From Verrucomicrobiia bacterium (GTDB taxonomy: Bacteria > Verrucomicrobiota > Verrucomicrobiia > Limisphaerales > JAEYXS01): 64,000 nucleotides of DNA. Positions 53,994 to 62,830 of this stretch are shown in pieces. The notes beneath the pieces were generated by a model. It saw only the letters and a program-made list of their open reading frames with translations, was not told where the DNA came from and did not search any database. The stretch is taken from the NCBI GenBank assembly GCA_036405135.1, contig DASWYF010000010.1:1-64000 (forward strand), written 5' to 3'. The position numbers and the translations under genes are program-made. Position 1 is the stretch's first letter. Each line of letters begins with the position of its first letter.

Positions 53994-55028
53994 ATGAAAT
54001 CCATCGCTCTGTCCTGCACATTGCTGCTAAGTCTCAGTCTGCAATCTGTTTTCGCGGCGGATGCCAAAGGCCCCGCTGCTGCCACTCCTGCCAATACCAG
54101 CACGAATGTACCGGCATCGCCGACGCGCACGAAGGATAATGTGGAGTTCATCATCGGGCCCAATTACGCGAATGCGCCGGAGTTAACGGTGAAAGAAGGC
54201 GTGCCGAAGGGGAAGATCCATGAGTTCACGATGGATTCCACCGAGAGCAAGATCTATACGGGCATTGCGAAGAACCAGCCGCCGCCGGTCCCTTACAAAC
54301 GCAAGGTGGCGGTGTATGTGCCCGCTCAATACAAGCCGGGGACAGCCGCCCCGTTCATCGTGGCGCAGGATGGCTTGGGGTATATGAACACGTTGCCGAA
54401 GGCGTTGGATAATCTGATCCATGAAAAGCGTGTGCCGGTGATGATTGCCATTATGATCAATTCCGGCGGTGGTGATTCCAAGGGCAGCCAGCGCGGTCTG
54501 GAATACGATACGATGTCCGGCCTTTATGCTGAGTTTGTGGAGAAAGAAGTGCTGCCGCGGATCGAGAAGGATTACAATCTGAAGTTCACGAAAGACCCGG
54601 AAGGCAGGGCGACGATAGGTGGCAGCTCCGGTGGTTCAGCGGCACTCTCCATGGCATGGTATCGGCCGGATCTGTATCATCGTGTGCTGACGTACTCCGG
54701 CACGTATGTGGACCAGCAATCGCCGAAGAGTGTAGTGACACCACGCGGTGCCTGGGAGTATCACGCCACGCTTATCCCGAACAGCGAGCGCAAGCCGCTC
54801 CGCATCTGGCTGGAGATCAGTGAAAAGGATAACGGGTGGAATCGCGATGAGGCGTCCTTGCATAACTGGGTGATGGCAAACCAGCGCATGGCGGCGGTGC
54901 TGAAGGCGAAGGGGTATCAATACCGCTATGTGTTCGCGGAAGCAGCCGGCCATACGGATGGACGGGTGACGCGGCAGACGTTACCGGGGGCGCTGGAGTG
55001 GTTGTGGGAGGGGTACAAGGGGAAGTAG
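53994..55028 (+). CDS. Exported esterase of the Fes/esterase D type
   Basis: 344 residues from ATG 53994 (MKSIALSCTLLLSLSLQSVF ends a signal peptide at residue ~22; a GTG four codons earlier is possible). After a Pro/Ala-rich linker, the putative-esterase fold follows: KRKVAVYVPAQYKPG, PFIVAQDGLGYMN, VMIAIMINSGGG, and nucleophile IGGSSGGSAALSM, later WLEISEKDNGW and AEAAGHTDGRVT with the likely His. Such enzymes act on esters of sugars or siderophores; frequently found beside polysaccharide degradation. Stands alone. Confidence 0.88.
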   Translation: MKSIALSCTLLLSLSLQSVFAADAKGPAAATPANTSTNVPASPTRTKDNVEFIIGPNYANAPELTVKEGVPKGKIHEFTMDSTESKIYTGIAKNQPPPVPYKRKVAVYVPAQYKPGTAAPFIVAQDGLGYMNTLPKALDNLIHEKRVPVMIAIMINSGGGDSKGSQRGLEYDTMSGLYAEFVEKEVLPRIEKDYNLKFTKDPEGRATIGGSSGGSAALSMAWYRPDLYHRVLTYSGTYVDQQSPKSVVTPRGAWEYHATLIPNSERKPLRIWLEISEKDNGWNRDEASLHNWVMANQRMAAVLKAKGYQYRYVFAEAAGHTDGRVTRQTLPGALEWLWEGYKGK

Positions 55029-55040
55029 TCCGCTTTTAGT

Positions 55041-55063
55041 GGAGCGCGGCTCTCCGAGCCAAG
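55041..55063 (-). repeat. Dispersed hairpin repeat, copy 2 (inverted orientation)
   Basis: GGAGCGCGGCTCTCCGAGCC on the plus strand is the reverse-complement form of the repeat at 9062-9087: GGAGCGCG flank and GGCTC/GAGCC stem with loop TCC. With copy 3 it fills the gap between the convergent esterase and arsC genes. Confidence 0.6.
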
Positions 55064-55117
55064 ATACGAATTACAATTGCTGTCGTCTTTTTTAGGGACA
55101 ACTGACTATCGCGGCTT

Positions 55118-55143
55118 GCTGCGACTCAGAGAGTCGCGCTCCG
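55118..55143 (+). repeat. Dispersed hairpin repeat, copy 3
   Basis: TTGCTGCGACTC...GAGTCGCGCTCCG: stem GCGACTC (55121-55127) and GAGTCGC (55131-55137), loop AGA. Same flanks as 9062-9087 but the stem bases differ on both sides in a pairing manner (GGTC/GACC there, ACTC/GAGT here). Confidence 0.65.
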
Positions 55144-55148
55144 GGGGA

Positions 55149-55583
55149 TTACGGTTTAGAGCGTTCTTGGGCGTAGGCTTCAAACTTTGCTTTGATTTCA
55201 TCGCGGACGCGGCGGAAAACCTGCATCTGCTCTTCTTCGGTGCCGGTGGCGTGGGCAGGATCGTCGAAGGGCCAGTGGTAGCGATTCACCTGTCCGGGAT
55301 AATGCGGGCAGACTTGGTCGGCTTTGCCGCAGACGGTGATAACGGTTTCCACGGGTTGATGCAGAAACTCGTTCATGCTTTTGGAGCAGTGGTGGGAGAT
55401 GTCGATGCCGATTTCGGCGAGGGCTTTGATGGCGAGCGGGTGGACGTAGCCTGCGGGTTTGGAGCCAGCGCTTTCCACATTGAGGATATCACCGGCGACA
55501 TGGCGCAGGATGCCTTCGGCCATGTGGCTGCGGCAGGAGTTGCCGGTGCAAAGGATGAGGACGGTGGGTTTGGTAGCGGACAT
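55149..55583 (-). CDS. arsC: Arsenate reductase, thioredoxin-coupled type
   Basis: 144 residues from ATG 55583 (a TTG four codons upstream is possible). Low-molecular-weight phosphatase fold: LILC12-T-G-N-S-C-R-S phosphate loop, C85 and C92 in VITVC85GKADQVC92P, the three redox cysteines with the same seven-residue spacing between the last two as in Staphylococcus ArsC. HWPFDDPA is the Asp loop. It reduces arsenate to arsenite in the cytoplasm with thioredoxin. Last gene of the operon arsR-aquaporin-DUF6428-arsC, twelve bases after the previous stop. Confidence 0.95.
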   Translation of the reverse strand: MSATKPTVLILCTGNSCRSHMAEGILRHVAGDILNVESAGSKPAGYVHPLAIKALAEIGIDISHHCSKSMNEFLHQPVETVITVCGKADQVCPHYPGQVNRYHWPFDDPAHATGTEEEQMQVFRRVRDEIKAKFEAYAQERSKP

Positions 55584-55595
55584 AATTTTATCCAA

Positions 55596-56075
55596 TTAGC
55601 AGCATTTGGTTTTCTCCAGCTTGGGAAGCTGAGGGAGAACAAAGTTTTTCGAAGTCTTGGGAGAAGGCGTGCAGTATTCTTTGGCTAGACAATCGGTGTG
55701 GCGAATGCCCAGTTGCACCAAGAGAGCGTTTTCATCTGTAGCAATGGAAGAGATGGGGAATTGCGCGATGAAGGGGGCCTCATATTCAAAATCAACGGAC
55801 AGATCATCTGCTCCCATAACTGATGCGGCTTTATCCAAGACTTTAAGCAACGTTCCAGCGCTGATACGGTGCTCGGTGTCATCGGCGAACCAGATCTGCA
55901 TGCGGCAGGTGGATTCCTTTCGCACGGTGCCGCCGCAATCGATGAAGTGTTTGTCGATGCGAGCGACTTCCGTGATGTGCGCGTGAGGCGGAATCTTGGT
56001 GCCGGTGGGCAGGGCGAATTGGAGCGCCTTGTCCGGATGCTGGCTCAAAGTTTTTTTGAATTCTGAAAGGTGCAT
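55596..56075 (-). CDS. DUF6428 family protein of the arsenic operon
   Basis: 159 residues, no signal or membrane helix. Begins MHLSEFKKTLSQHPDKALQF, then IPPHAHITEVARIDKHFIDC and GGTVRKESTCRMQIWFADDTEHR, a pattern I recall as DUF6428, known from arsenic operons of other phyla. His, Cys and Asp residues (PHAH, CGG) may bind metal. C-terminal half ends RHTDCLAKEYC and KLEKTKC158C159 with adjacent cysteines. Between the aquaporin (6 bases) and arsC. Role unknown; the operon suggests arsenic handling. Confidence 0.8.
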   Translation of the reverse strand: MHLSEFKKTLSQHPDKALQFALPTGTKIPPHAHITEVARIDKHFIDCGGTVRKESTCRMQIWFADDTEHRISAGTLLKVLDKAASVMGADDLSVDFEYEAPFIAQFPISSIATDENALLVQLGIRHTDCLAKEYCTPSPKTSKNFVLPQLPKLEKTKCC

Positions 56076-56081
56076 AATGAT

Positions 56082-56900
56082 TCAGTTCTTAGGGAGTGTG
56101 GATGCGGGAGTCGCGCAACAACCTGCGCAGCAGCCCGGTTCGCGGATGAGGCGGCAGCTTAATATGGCCAATGCGGCTCCTAATGAGGGTGCCAAGAGGT
56201 AAACCCAGAGGTGCTGTAAATTCCCGCTGATCAATGCGGGGGCGAGAGAACGGGCTGGATTCATCGATGCGCCGGAGACGGGGCCGCCGAACATGGCTTC
56301 CAAGGCGACGACGGAGCCGATGGCGATTCCGGCGGTGACTCCTTTTTCTTTCGCGCCGGTGGAGACGCTGAGGATCACCAGCATGAGAAGCCATGTCATG
56401 ATGAATTCGAGCACGAAGGATTGGAGCGGTGAGCCGGTGGGCAAAGTGGCGCCGAGAGTCGGATGCGATGGGAAGAGGAATTTTAAAGTCAGACTCGCGA
56501 GCAAAGCGCCGGCAACTTGGGCGGTGATATAGGGCAGCACGGCGGATTTTTCGAAACGACCGGCGAGCCAGAAGTTTAGGGTGACAGCGGGATTGAGATG
56601 TGCGCCGGAGATATCGCCCAAGGTGTAGATGAGGGCAAGGACGATGAATCCGAAGGAGAGGGCGATGCCGGGGTGGGTGATGGTGCCGCCGGAAACTTGA
56701 TTGATCATGATCGCGCCGCAACCGGCGAAGACGAGGGCAAAGGTGCCCATGAGTTCGGCGAGGGCGGCCTTTGAAGACCAACACAGCCAAGCTGGAATCC
56801 GAGCACCCCTCACCCCGGCCCTCTCCCCTCCGAGGGGCGAGGGAGATGGGGCATTTTGGGCGTATTGTTCGCCTGTGGGTTGTTGGTCAGATGATTTCAT
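56082..56900 (-). CDS. Aquaporin-type channel of the arsenic operon (AqpS/GlpF-like)
   Basis: 272 residues, six helices and the two half-helices with HLNPAVTLNFW and SGASMNPARS (two NPA boxes). In other bacteria such a channel in an ars operon (AqpS of Sinorhizobium) lets arsenite leave after ArsC reduction (established). ATG 56900 lies eight bases after the arsR stop, so this start is preferred even though the first ~40 residues are not aquaporin: residues 18-35 (PSPSPLGGERAGVRG) come from a dispersed palindromic repeat at 56805-56846. C-terminus REPGC257CAGC261C has four cysteines. Confidence 0.9.
   Translation of the reverse strand: MKSSDQQPTGEQYAQNAPSPSPLGGERAGVRGARIPAWLCWSSKAALAELMGTFALVFAGCGAIMINQVSGGTITHPGIALSFGFIVLALIYTLGDISGAHLNPAVTLNFWLAGRFEKSAVLPYITAQVAGALLASLTLKFLFPSHPTLGATLPTGSPLQSFVLEFIMTWLLMLVILSVSTGAKEKGVTAGIAIGSVVALEAMFGGPVSGASMNPARSLAPALISGNLQHLWVYLLAPSLGAALAILSCRLIREPGCCAGCCATPASTLPKN
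56805..56846. repeat. Palindromic dispersed repeat, copy 4, translated inside the aquaporin gene
   Basis: CACCCCTCACCCCGGCCCTC then TCCCCTCCGAGGGGCGAGGG: reverse-complement form of the copies at 23414-23454 and 29978-30016. Unlike those it lies inside a reading frame and encodes about 14 residues of the aquaporin N-terminus on the minus strand. Confidence 0.75.
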
Positions 56901-56908
56901 GGGGCAAG

Positions 56909-57262
56909 TCAGGAGCAGCAGGCGGAGACGATCTCGTCGGCTTTGTTGCTGACTTTGTTAAGGCGCTTCAGGTCGCGTTGGAAAACGGGTTCGGATTTCG
57001 CGTTCTCGGCGAGGGCGTCTAGCTGGGAGCGGATGGTTTTACCGGGTTTTTCAACCAGTTCGTAGATGACCCAGTTTTTGTGTCGGCGGTTGGTGACGAG
57101 GCCGTTGGTGCGCAGGGCGGAGAGGTGCTTGGAGATCTTCACCTGCGGTTCGCCGAGCACATCTTGGAAATGGCAGACGCAGAGTGGACCCTGGATCAAA
57201 AGATTCAGGATGCGCAGGCGGGTTTCATCGGCCAGCAGGCCGTGGAGCTTCGCAAGCTTCAT
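56909..57262 (-). CDS. arsR: ArsR family metalloregulator
   Basis: 117 residues. Winged helix: LADETRLRILNLLI, PLC28VC30HFQDVLG (the CxC arsenite-binding motif in the alpha-3 helix), QVKISKHLSALRTNGLVTNR (recognition helix) and wing HKNWVIYELV. Further C115-C116 at the C-terminus (SACCS). It represses the operon until As(III) binds. Divergent from the sensor kinase at 57433. The ATG 57262 is so close to the -10 box that the mRNA would be almost leaderless. Confidence 0.95.
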   Translation of the reverse strand: MKLAKLHGLLADETRLRILNLLIQGPLCVCHFQDVLGEPQVKISKHLSALRTNGLVTNRRHKNWVIYELVEKPGKTIRSQLDALAENAKSEPVFQRDLKRLNKVSNKADEIVSACCS

Positions 57263-57270
57263 GCGAAAGC

Positions 57271-57299
57271 TATATGCTCTAAAAAGAATATTCTGTAAA
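57271..57299 (-). promoter_or_regulatory. Promoter and likely ArsR operator of the ars operon
   Basis: On the minus strand TTTACA (57294-57299) and CATATA (57271-57276) are exactly 17 bases apart. Between them lies the palindrome AGAATATTCT (57285-57294) and just upstream a second half-like AGAATATA (57301-57308). A repressor bound there would block the promoter. The predicted transcription start (about 57264) is only two bases from the ATG at 57262. Confidence 0.6.
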
Positions 57300-57432
57300 G
57301 AGAATATAGGTATGTTTTTTTGCAGGCCGCTTCAGGGCTGACCGGGGAGGATTGGAGGGGGTATTTGAAGTTTGTGTTTCTCCGGGGTTTTTGGTTATGG
57401 TCGCAAGGTTTTCGCAGAGAGCTCGAGATTGT

Positions 57433-59946
57433 ATGAGTGTCCAGGCGCACAACATTCCACAGGCGGATGCCGCAACCGAGGTCAAACGTTTGCAGGCGGA
57501 ATTGGCGGAGGCGAACCTGCGCTGGCAAAGGCTGGCGGCAGAGTATTCAACGAATGAAGCCCGGCAGCGCACGCTGGCGCGGTTGACGCATCAGCTTTCG
57601 GGAACGCGGGATGAGACGGAGGCAGCGCGGCTGCTGGAATGCGCCTGCCGCGACCTGTTTCATTACGATGCCTTTCTCCTGGATGCCTACGACGAGGATT
57701 GGAACGTGGTGAAGAACACGCTCTGCCTGGACACTGTCGATGGCGTCCGTCAGGAGGTTGCTCCCGCGTTCACAAACAGGGAGCCGGGGGCCTTGGCGCT
57801 GAAAGTGATCAAGGAGGGGCCGCAGTTGATCCTTCGCAAGCCGGAATCGCTGATGGATGAGGGTTTGCAACCTTTTGGTGACAAGGCGCGCCGGTCCATG
57901 TCGCTCATGTTCGCGCCGGTGCGCAATGGCGGAAAAGTGTTGGGGACGCTTACGGTGCAGAGCTACCGGTTGAACGCCTATATGCAGTCGGACCTGGATC
58001 TGTTGCAGGTGACGGCGGATCTTTGCGGAGGGGCATTCGACCGCATCCGCACGGAGATGGAGCTGCATGCGCGCGAGCAGCAGTATCACGAGATCGTGGA
58101 ATCCACACAGGAAGGTGTGTGGGTGACGGATGCCTCCGGAGTCACCACGTTCGTCAACCGCCGGATGGCGGAGATGATGGGGTATGAGGTGGAGGACATG
58201 CTGGGCAGGACGTCTTTCGATTTCATGTTTCCGGAGAACCAGCAGAGGCCGTCGAATTTGGAGGAAGAGAGGCGCAAACCGCACCGGCAACTGGATCTGC
58301 GTTTGCGCCGCAAGGACGGTGCAGAGCTGTGGGTGCTGGTGACGGCGAATCCTATGCTTGATCCGGGAGGCAAGTTCTCCGGTACGGTGGGGTTGCTGAC
58401 GGACATCACGGAGCGCAAGCGGGTGGAGGAGGAGTTGAAGGAATCAGATGCGCGATTCCACTCATTCATGGACAATCTGACGGGGTTCGCCTTTATCAAG
58501 GATCATGAGGGGCGCTATTTGTTTGTGAACAGCGAGTGGGAGCGCACTTTCGGAAGACGTCTGGCGGAGATCAAAGGGCTGTCCGATACGGACCTGTTTC
58601 CACAGGCACCGGCCGCTGTGTATCAAGGCAGCGATGTCCAGTTGCGGGCAAAAAAGCAGCCGATCCAGATGCTGGAGACCATCTATCATGGGGCGGAGCC
58701 ACGAGAATATCTGGTGAACAAGTTTCTGGTGCCGGGCGATCGGGAGGGCGAGGAATTTATCGGCGGCATCGCGGTGGATGTGACGGAGCGAATACGGATG
58801 CAGCAGCAGCTCAGGGCTGCGGAAGCGAGATCGACAGCCATCTTGAATTCGGCCCTGGATGCGGTGGTTACGATCGATGAGCAGGGCTGTGTCATCGAGT
58901 TCAATCCGGCGGCGGAAAGGATGTTCGGTTATAAGAGTGCAGATGTGATCGGACAGCGCATGGGTGATCTGATCGTGCCGGAGGAGTTGCGTGAACGACA
59001 TCAGCAGGCGCTGGAACAGTGTGCGCGTACGGGCGAGGCGAAAATTTTAGGGCGATTGATTGAGTTGCCAGCAGTGCGGGCGGACGGGACGCGATTCCCG
59101 GCGGAGCTGACGATCAACAAGGTGGAGCATGGGCCAAAACTGATGTTCACCGGGTTCATCCGTGACATCTCGGCGCGCAAGGAGGCCGAGCAGGAGATCA
59201 GGCAGTTGAATGCCACACTGGAGCGGCGGGTGGAGGAGCGGACAAAGGAATTGGAGGTCACGAACAAGGAACTGGAGTCTTTCTGCTATTCGGTCTCGCA
59301 TGACTTGAGAGCTCCTTTGCGGGCGATCGACGGGTTCAGCCAGGCTTTGGAGGAGGATTACGCAGCGATGCTCGATGCGTCGGGGAAGAATTATCTGGAC
59401 CGTGTGCGCAAGGCGACGAAGCGCATGGCGGTGCTGATCGATGACCTGCTGGAATTGTCCCGCATCACGCGGGCGGAATTGAAGATGATGGATGTGGACC
59501 TGACACAGATGGCGCGCCAGGTGAAAGAAGAGCTGGAGAACGGCCAGCCAGATCGCACGGTGGAGTGGGTGATCGCCCCGGAGATGAGGGTGTGGGGTGA
59601 TCCGAGGCTGTTGCGCGTGGCGCTGGATAATCTGCTGGGCAACGCGTGGAAGTTCACGCGTAAAAAAGAGAAGCCGCGTATCGAGTTCGGCCTCATGCAG
59701 CAGAAGGGGAGCACAGTCTACTTTGTGCAGGATAACGGGGCGGGTTTTGACATGAATTATGCGGGCAAGCTGTTCGGGGCTTTCCAGCGGCTGCATAGCG
59801 CGGAGGAGTATGAGGGCACGGGAGTTGGGCTTGCGAATGTGCAGCGAGTGATCCATCGTCATGGGGGAAACATCAGGGCGGAGGCAAGGGTCAACGAAGG
59901 GGCCTCATTTTATTTCACACTATCAGAACCGGAGAAAAGGGCATGA
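57433..59946 (+). CDS. Cytoplasmic sensor histidine kinase, GAF and three PAS domains
   Basis: 837 residues from ATG 57433 (upstream in-frame ATG 57397 also possible). Coiled coil ~15-45, GAF ~50-200 (DLFHYDAFLLDAYDEDWNVV), PAS A ~215-330 (VTFVNRRMAEMMGYEVEDML), PAS B ~345-460 (FVNSEWERTFGRRLAEIKGL), PAS C ~470-590 (VIEFNPAAERMFGYKSADV), HisKA with H623 (YSVSH623DLRAPLRAIDGF), HATPase (DNLLGNAWKFTRKKEKPRIE, EGTGVGLANVQRVI). No membrane helix. The HisKA/HATPase type is that of phytochrome-like kinases that pair with Rcp1 regulators; the next gene is one, overlapping by four bases. Confidence 0.92.
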   Translation: MSVQAHNIPQADAATEVKRLQAELAEANLRWQRLAAEYSTNEARQRTLARLTHQLSGTRDETEAARLLECACRDLFHYDAFLLDAYDEDWNVVKNTLCLDTVDGVRQEVAPAFTNREPGALALKVIKEGPQLILRKPESLMDEGLQPFGDKARRSMSLMFAPVRNGGKVLGTLTVQSYRLNAYMQSDLDLLQVTADLCGGAFDRIRTEMELHAREQQYHEIVESTQEGVWVTDASGVTTFVNRRMAEMMGYEVEDMLGRTSFDFMFPENQQRPSNLEEERRKPHRQLDLRLRRKDGAELWVLVTANPMLDPGGKFSGTVGLLTDITERKRVEEELKESDARFHSFMDNLTGFAFIKDHEGRYLFVNSEWERTFGRRLAEIKGLSDTDLFPQAPAAVYQGSDVQLRAKKQPIQMLETIYHGAEPREYLVNKFLVPGDREGEEFIGGIAVDVTERIRMQQQLRAAEARSTAILNSALDAVVTIDEQGCVIEFNPAAERMFGYKSADVIGQRMGDLIVPEELRERHQQALEQCARTGEAKILGRLIELPAVRADGTRFPAELTINKVEHGPKLMFTGFIRDISARKEAEQEIRQLNATLERRVEERTKELEVTNKELESFCYSVSHDLRAPLRAIDGFSQALEEDYAAMLDASGKNYLDRVRKATKRMAVLIDDLLELSRITRAELKMMDVDLTQMARQVKEELENGQPDRTVEWVIAPEMRVWGDPRLLRVALDNLLGNAWKFTRKKEKPRIEFGLMQQKGSTVYFVQDNGAGFDMNYAGKLFGAFQRLHSAEEYEGTGVGLANVQRVIHRHGGNIRAEARVNEGASFYFTLSEPEKRA

Positions 59947-60380
59947 ACGAAAAACAGATATTGCTGGTGGAGGACAATCCGGATGACGTGGAGCTCACGC
60001 TCAGAGCGTTCAAGAAGAACCACATCCTGAACTGCCTGCAGGTGGTGACGGATGGCGCGGAGGCGCTGGACTATCTTTTCGGCATGGGGAAGTTCGCCGG
60101 GCGGGATACGAGCTATCAACCCACAGTCATTTTGTTGGATCTGAAGCTGCCGAAAGTGGATGGCATGGAAGTGTTGAAGGCCATCCGGGGAGATGCGCGT
60201 ACCAAGCTGATACCGGTGGTCATCCTGACGTCATCCAAGGAGGAGGTGGACATCGTGAACGGTTACTCGAACGGGGCGAACAGTTATATCCGCAAGCCGG
60301 TGGAGTTCGAGAAGTTCATCGAGGCAGTGGGGCAGTTGGGGTTGTATTGGTTGCTGTTGAATGAGAAGCCGAGAGGATAA
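59943..60380 (+). CDS. Rcp1-type response regulator
   Basis: 145 residues, single receiver: ILLVEDNPDDVELTLRAFKK, ILLD-LKLPKVDG (phosphoacceptor), VILTSS, and YIRKPVEFEKF. The insert KFAGRDTSYQPTV is the Rcp1 trait. Start overlaps the kinase stop as ATGA, so the two proteins are a pair. No output domain; the downstream partner is unknown. Confidence 0.93.
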   Translation: MNEKQILLVEDNPDDVELTLRAFKKNHILNCLQVVTDGAEALDYLFGMGKFAGRDTSYQPTVILLDLKLPKVDGMEVLKAIRGDARTKLIPVVILTSSKEEVDIVNGYSNGANSYIRKPVEFEKFIEAVGQLGLYWLLLNEKPRG

Positions 60381-60454
60381 GGGCTCCACTTGGTTCTGTG
60401 CCCGAATGGCCAGGTTGAGCATGGTCGGAGCGGTGGTGTGACTCGCCAGACCAC

Positions 60455-61357
60455 ATGAAAAGGAATGAGAAAATAATCGGGTATAGCCTGGCGTTATCCG
60501 TGTTTGTTTTCTGGCTGATAGGGGCAATCGCCGAACGACATGACCCAAGGGTGGATGGTTTAGCGTTGAGCGACTGGTTGCGGCATCTGAACTATGAGGT
60601 GCTCTCGCCTGATACGCGGACGAACCGTGTGTGGGCTGCTGAGTCGGTGAGGAAGGCAGGTTCCGAGGCGGTCCCGCTGCTGCTGGAATATCTGGCGATG
60701 GATGAAAATTCCCGCAGTTATAAGATCAAGGAGAAGATCGCCAAGGTCATGCGCATCGACATCATGCATCCAATCTACCAGCGATGGGATGCGGTCACGG
60801 CTTTTAAGATATTGGGCACAAACGGTCAGGCTGCAGTGCCGCAGTTAATACTGATGCTGGAGGATACAAACCGGATGGAGTATGCGGCGATGTGTCTGGG
60901 GTGGGTGCGCGCTCCGGGAGCATTGATGATATTTACCAATCTTTTGAATGAGGCTGATGTGGAGAAACGCAAGACGGGTCTTTATGGTTTGGGTGCCTTG
61001 GGAGAGGCTGCGAGGCCGGTATCTCCACAGATCATTGCCATGGCGCAGAATGAAACGAACTATATCACCCGCATCGTCGCCATCGAGGCGCTGAGCGAAA
61101 TCGGTCCGGCTGAGCAGGTCATACCATTGCTGACGCAAATAACGAAGACGGATACAAACGGCACAGTCCGCTTGTATGCAACGAGAGTTGTGGGGAGCTT
61201 CTATCGGGAGCCGGAGAAAGCTAGAACAGCTCTTAAGGCAGCAGAGCAGGACAAGGATCAGATGGTTCGTGATGGTGCCGAAATCGGGCTAAAAGCGCTG
61301 GAGGAAGCGATAGCAACGGAGGAGTTGAGAGTGATCTGGAGAGAAAACTACCCATGA
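60455..61357 (+). CDS. HEAT-repeat protein with N-terminal membrane helix
   Basis: 300 residues. Hydrophobic helix ~8-25 (IIGYSLALSVFVFWLIGAIA), then SDWLRHLNYEVL and four to five HEAT repeats (VRKAGSEAVPLLLEYLA, LGTNGQAAVPQLILMLED, LGALGEAARPVSPQIIAMAQ, IVAIEALSEIGPAEQVIPLL). It is shorter than the three tandem paralogues at 12.8-18 kb, but the anchor, the 'S.WL' segment and the repeat style are the same, so it belongs to the same extended family. Start ATG 60455. Unknown function. Confidence 0.8.
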   Translation: MKRNEKIIGYSLALSVFVFWLIGAIAERHDPRVDGLALSDWLRHLNYEVLSPDTRTNRVWAAESVRKAGSEAVPLLLEYLAMDENSRSYKIKEKIAKVMRIDIMHPIYQRWDAVTAFKILGTNGQAAVPQLILMLEDTNRMEYAAMCLGWVRAPGALMIFTNLLNEADVEKRKTGLYGLGALGEAARPVSPQIIAMAQNETNYITRIVAIEALSEIGPAEQVIPLLTQITKTDTNGTVRLYATRVVGSFYREPEKARTALKAAEQDKDQMVRDGAEIGLKALEEAIATEELRVIWRENYP

Positions 61358-61417
61358 GTCCATCTGCATATGGTGCCAGTGCGCATGCCTGCCGCTTTAG
61401 AGCGGCTTAAAACCGCT

Positions 61418-62800
61418 CTAATCGAACATTTTGCCGGGATTCAGGGTGCCGTGGGGGTCGAGGGCTTTGCGGAGTTCGCGCATGACGCGCATCTGGGCGT
61501 CGCCGGCGAATTTGGGCAGAAAGGATTTCTTGGCCATGCCGATGCCGTGCTCGCCGGTGATGGTGCCGCCGAGGCGGATGGCTTCTTCGAAGATCTCTTT
61601 GAAGGCTTCTTCCACGCGGTGCATCTCGTCTTTGTTCCGCTCGTCCGTGAGGAAGGTGGGGTGCAGGTTGCCATCGCCCATGTGGCCGAAGGTGCCGACG
61701 CGCAGGTTGTATTTTTTGGCGATGGCTTCGACGAAACGGATCATGCGGCCGAGTTCGCTGCGCGGGACGGTGGCGTCTTCGAGGATGGTAGTAGGCGAGA
61801 CGCGGGCGAGCGCGGAGAAGGCGGAGCGACGCGCACTGGCGAGGCGGGTGGCTTCGGCATCGTCCTTCGCCACGATGACTTCCAGGCAACCGCATTCGCG
61901 GCACTTGGCTTCCATCTTCTCGGCTTCTTCGGCGACGACGGCGGGGTGACCATCCGTCTCGATGAGCAAAAGCGCTTCGCAGTTCAGCGGCAGGCCGATC
62001 TTCGCGTAATCTTCCACGCAATGGATGGTCATGCGATCAAGGAATTCGAGGGTGCAGGGAATGATCTTCGCGGCGATGATGGCGGAGACGGCTTCGGCGG
62101 CCTGGTCCATGCGCGCGAAGGTGGCGACCATCGTTTTCTTCGTCTGCGGTTTCGGGATGAGGCGCAGCAGGACTTTCGTGATGACGCCGAGCGTGCCTTC
62201 CGAGCCGATGAAGAGATCGCGCAACGAATAACCGGCGACGTCTTTCACACACTTGTTGCCGGTCCAGAGGATTTCGCCATCGGGTAAAACGACTTCGAGA
62301 CCCATGACGTAGTTGCGCGTGACGCCGTATTTCAAACCGCGCAACCCGCCGGAGTTTTCAGCAACATTGCCGCCGATGGTGGAGATGCGCATGGAGCCGG
62401 GATCGGGCGGGTAAAAGAGGCCGACCTTCTCGGCGGCTTCAGCAACCTTCACGGTGGTGATGCCGGGCTCGACGAGGATGGTGAGATTGGCTTCGTCCAC
62501 TTCGAGAATCTTATCCATGCGCACGGTACACATGACGATGCACTCGGGCGAAGGGAGGCTGCCGCCGCTGAGGCCGGTGCCGGAACCGCGGGTGACGACG
62601 GGGAGACGTTTGGTGTTCGCGTATTTCAGCAGGGCGACGATGTGGTCGGTGCTCTCCACGAAGGCGACGCAGCCGGGCATCTGAAGCATGGCGGCGGTGC
62701 CATCGAAGGCGTAAGGGATGAGGTCTTCCTTCTTGGTCAGGACGTTCTGCGGACCGACGATGGCCTGCAAGGCGTGCAGATGTTCAGCGGAGAGCGACAT
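61418..62800 (-). CDS. glcD: FAD-linked oxidase, GlcD/lactate dehydrogenase type
   Basis: 460 residues from ATG 62800. FAD-binding PCMH domain: RLPVVTRGSGTGLSGGSLP, GSMRISTIGGNVAENSGGLR, TRNYVMGLEVVLPDGEI, and C-terminal FAD-oxidase domain with the catalytic region FGHMGDGNLHPTF and GTITGEHGIGMAKK. It oxidises glycolate or D-lactate to the 2-oxo acid. glcE/glcF are not near, so it may be a D-lactate dehydrogenase type instead; the gene symbol is by similarity to GlcD only. Confidence 0.88.
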   Translation of the reverse strand: MSLSAEHLHALQAIVGPQNVLTKKEDLIPYAFDGTAAMLQMPGCVAFVESTDHIVALLKYANTKRLPVVTRGSGTGLSGGSLPSPECIVMCTVRMDKILEVDEANLTILVEPGITTVKVAEAAEKVGLFYPPDPGSMRISTIGGNVAENSGGLRGLKYGVTRNYVMGLEVVLPDGEILWTGNKCVKDVAGYSLRDLFIGSEGTLGVITKVLLRLIPKPQTKKTMVATFARMDQAAEAVSAIIAAKIIPCTLEFLDRMTIHCVEDYAKIGLPLNCEALLLIETDGHPAVVAEEAEKMEAKCRECGCLEVIVAKDDAEATRLASARRSAFSALARVSPTTILEDATVPRSELGRMIRFVEAIAKKYNLRVGTFGHMGDGNLHPTFLTDERNKDEMHRVEEAFKEIFEEAIRLGGTITGEHGIGMAKKSFLPKFAGDAQMRVMRELRKALDPHGTLNPGKMFD

Positions 62801-62830
62801 AGATTGCTGCCGCAAAGGATGAAGTATGAA

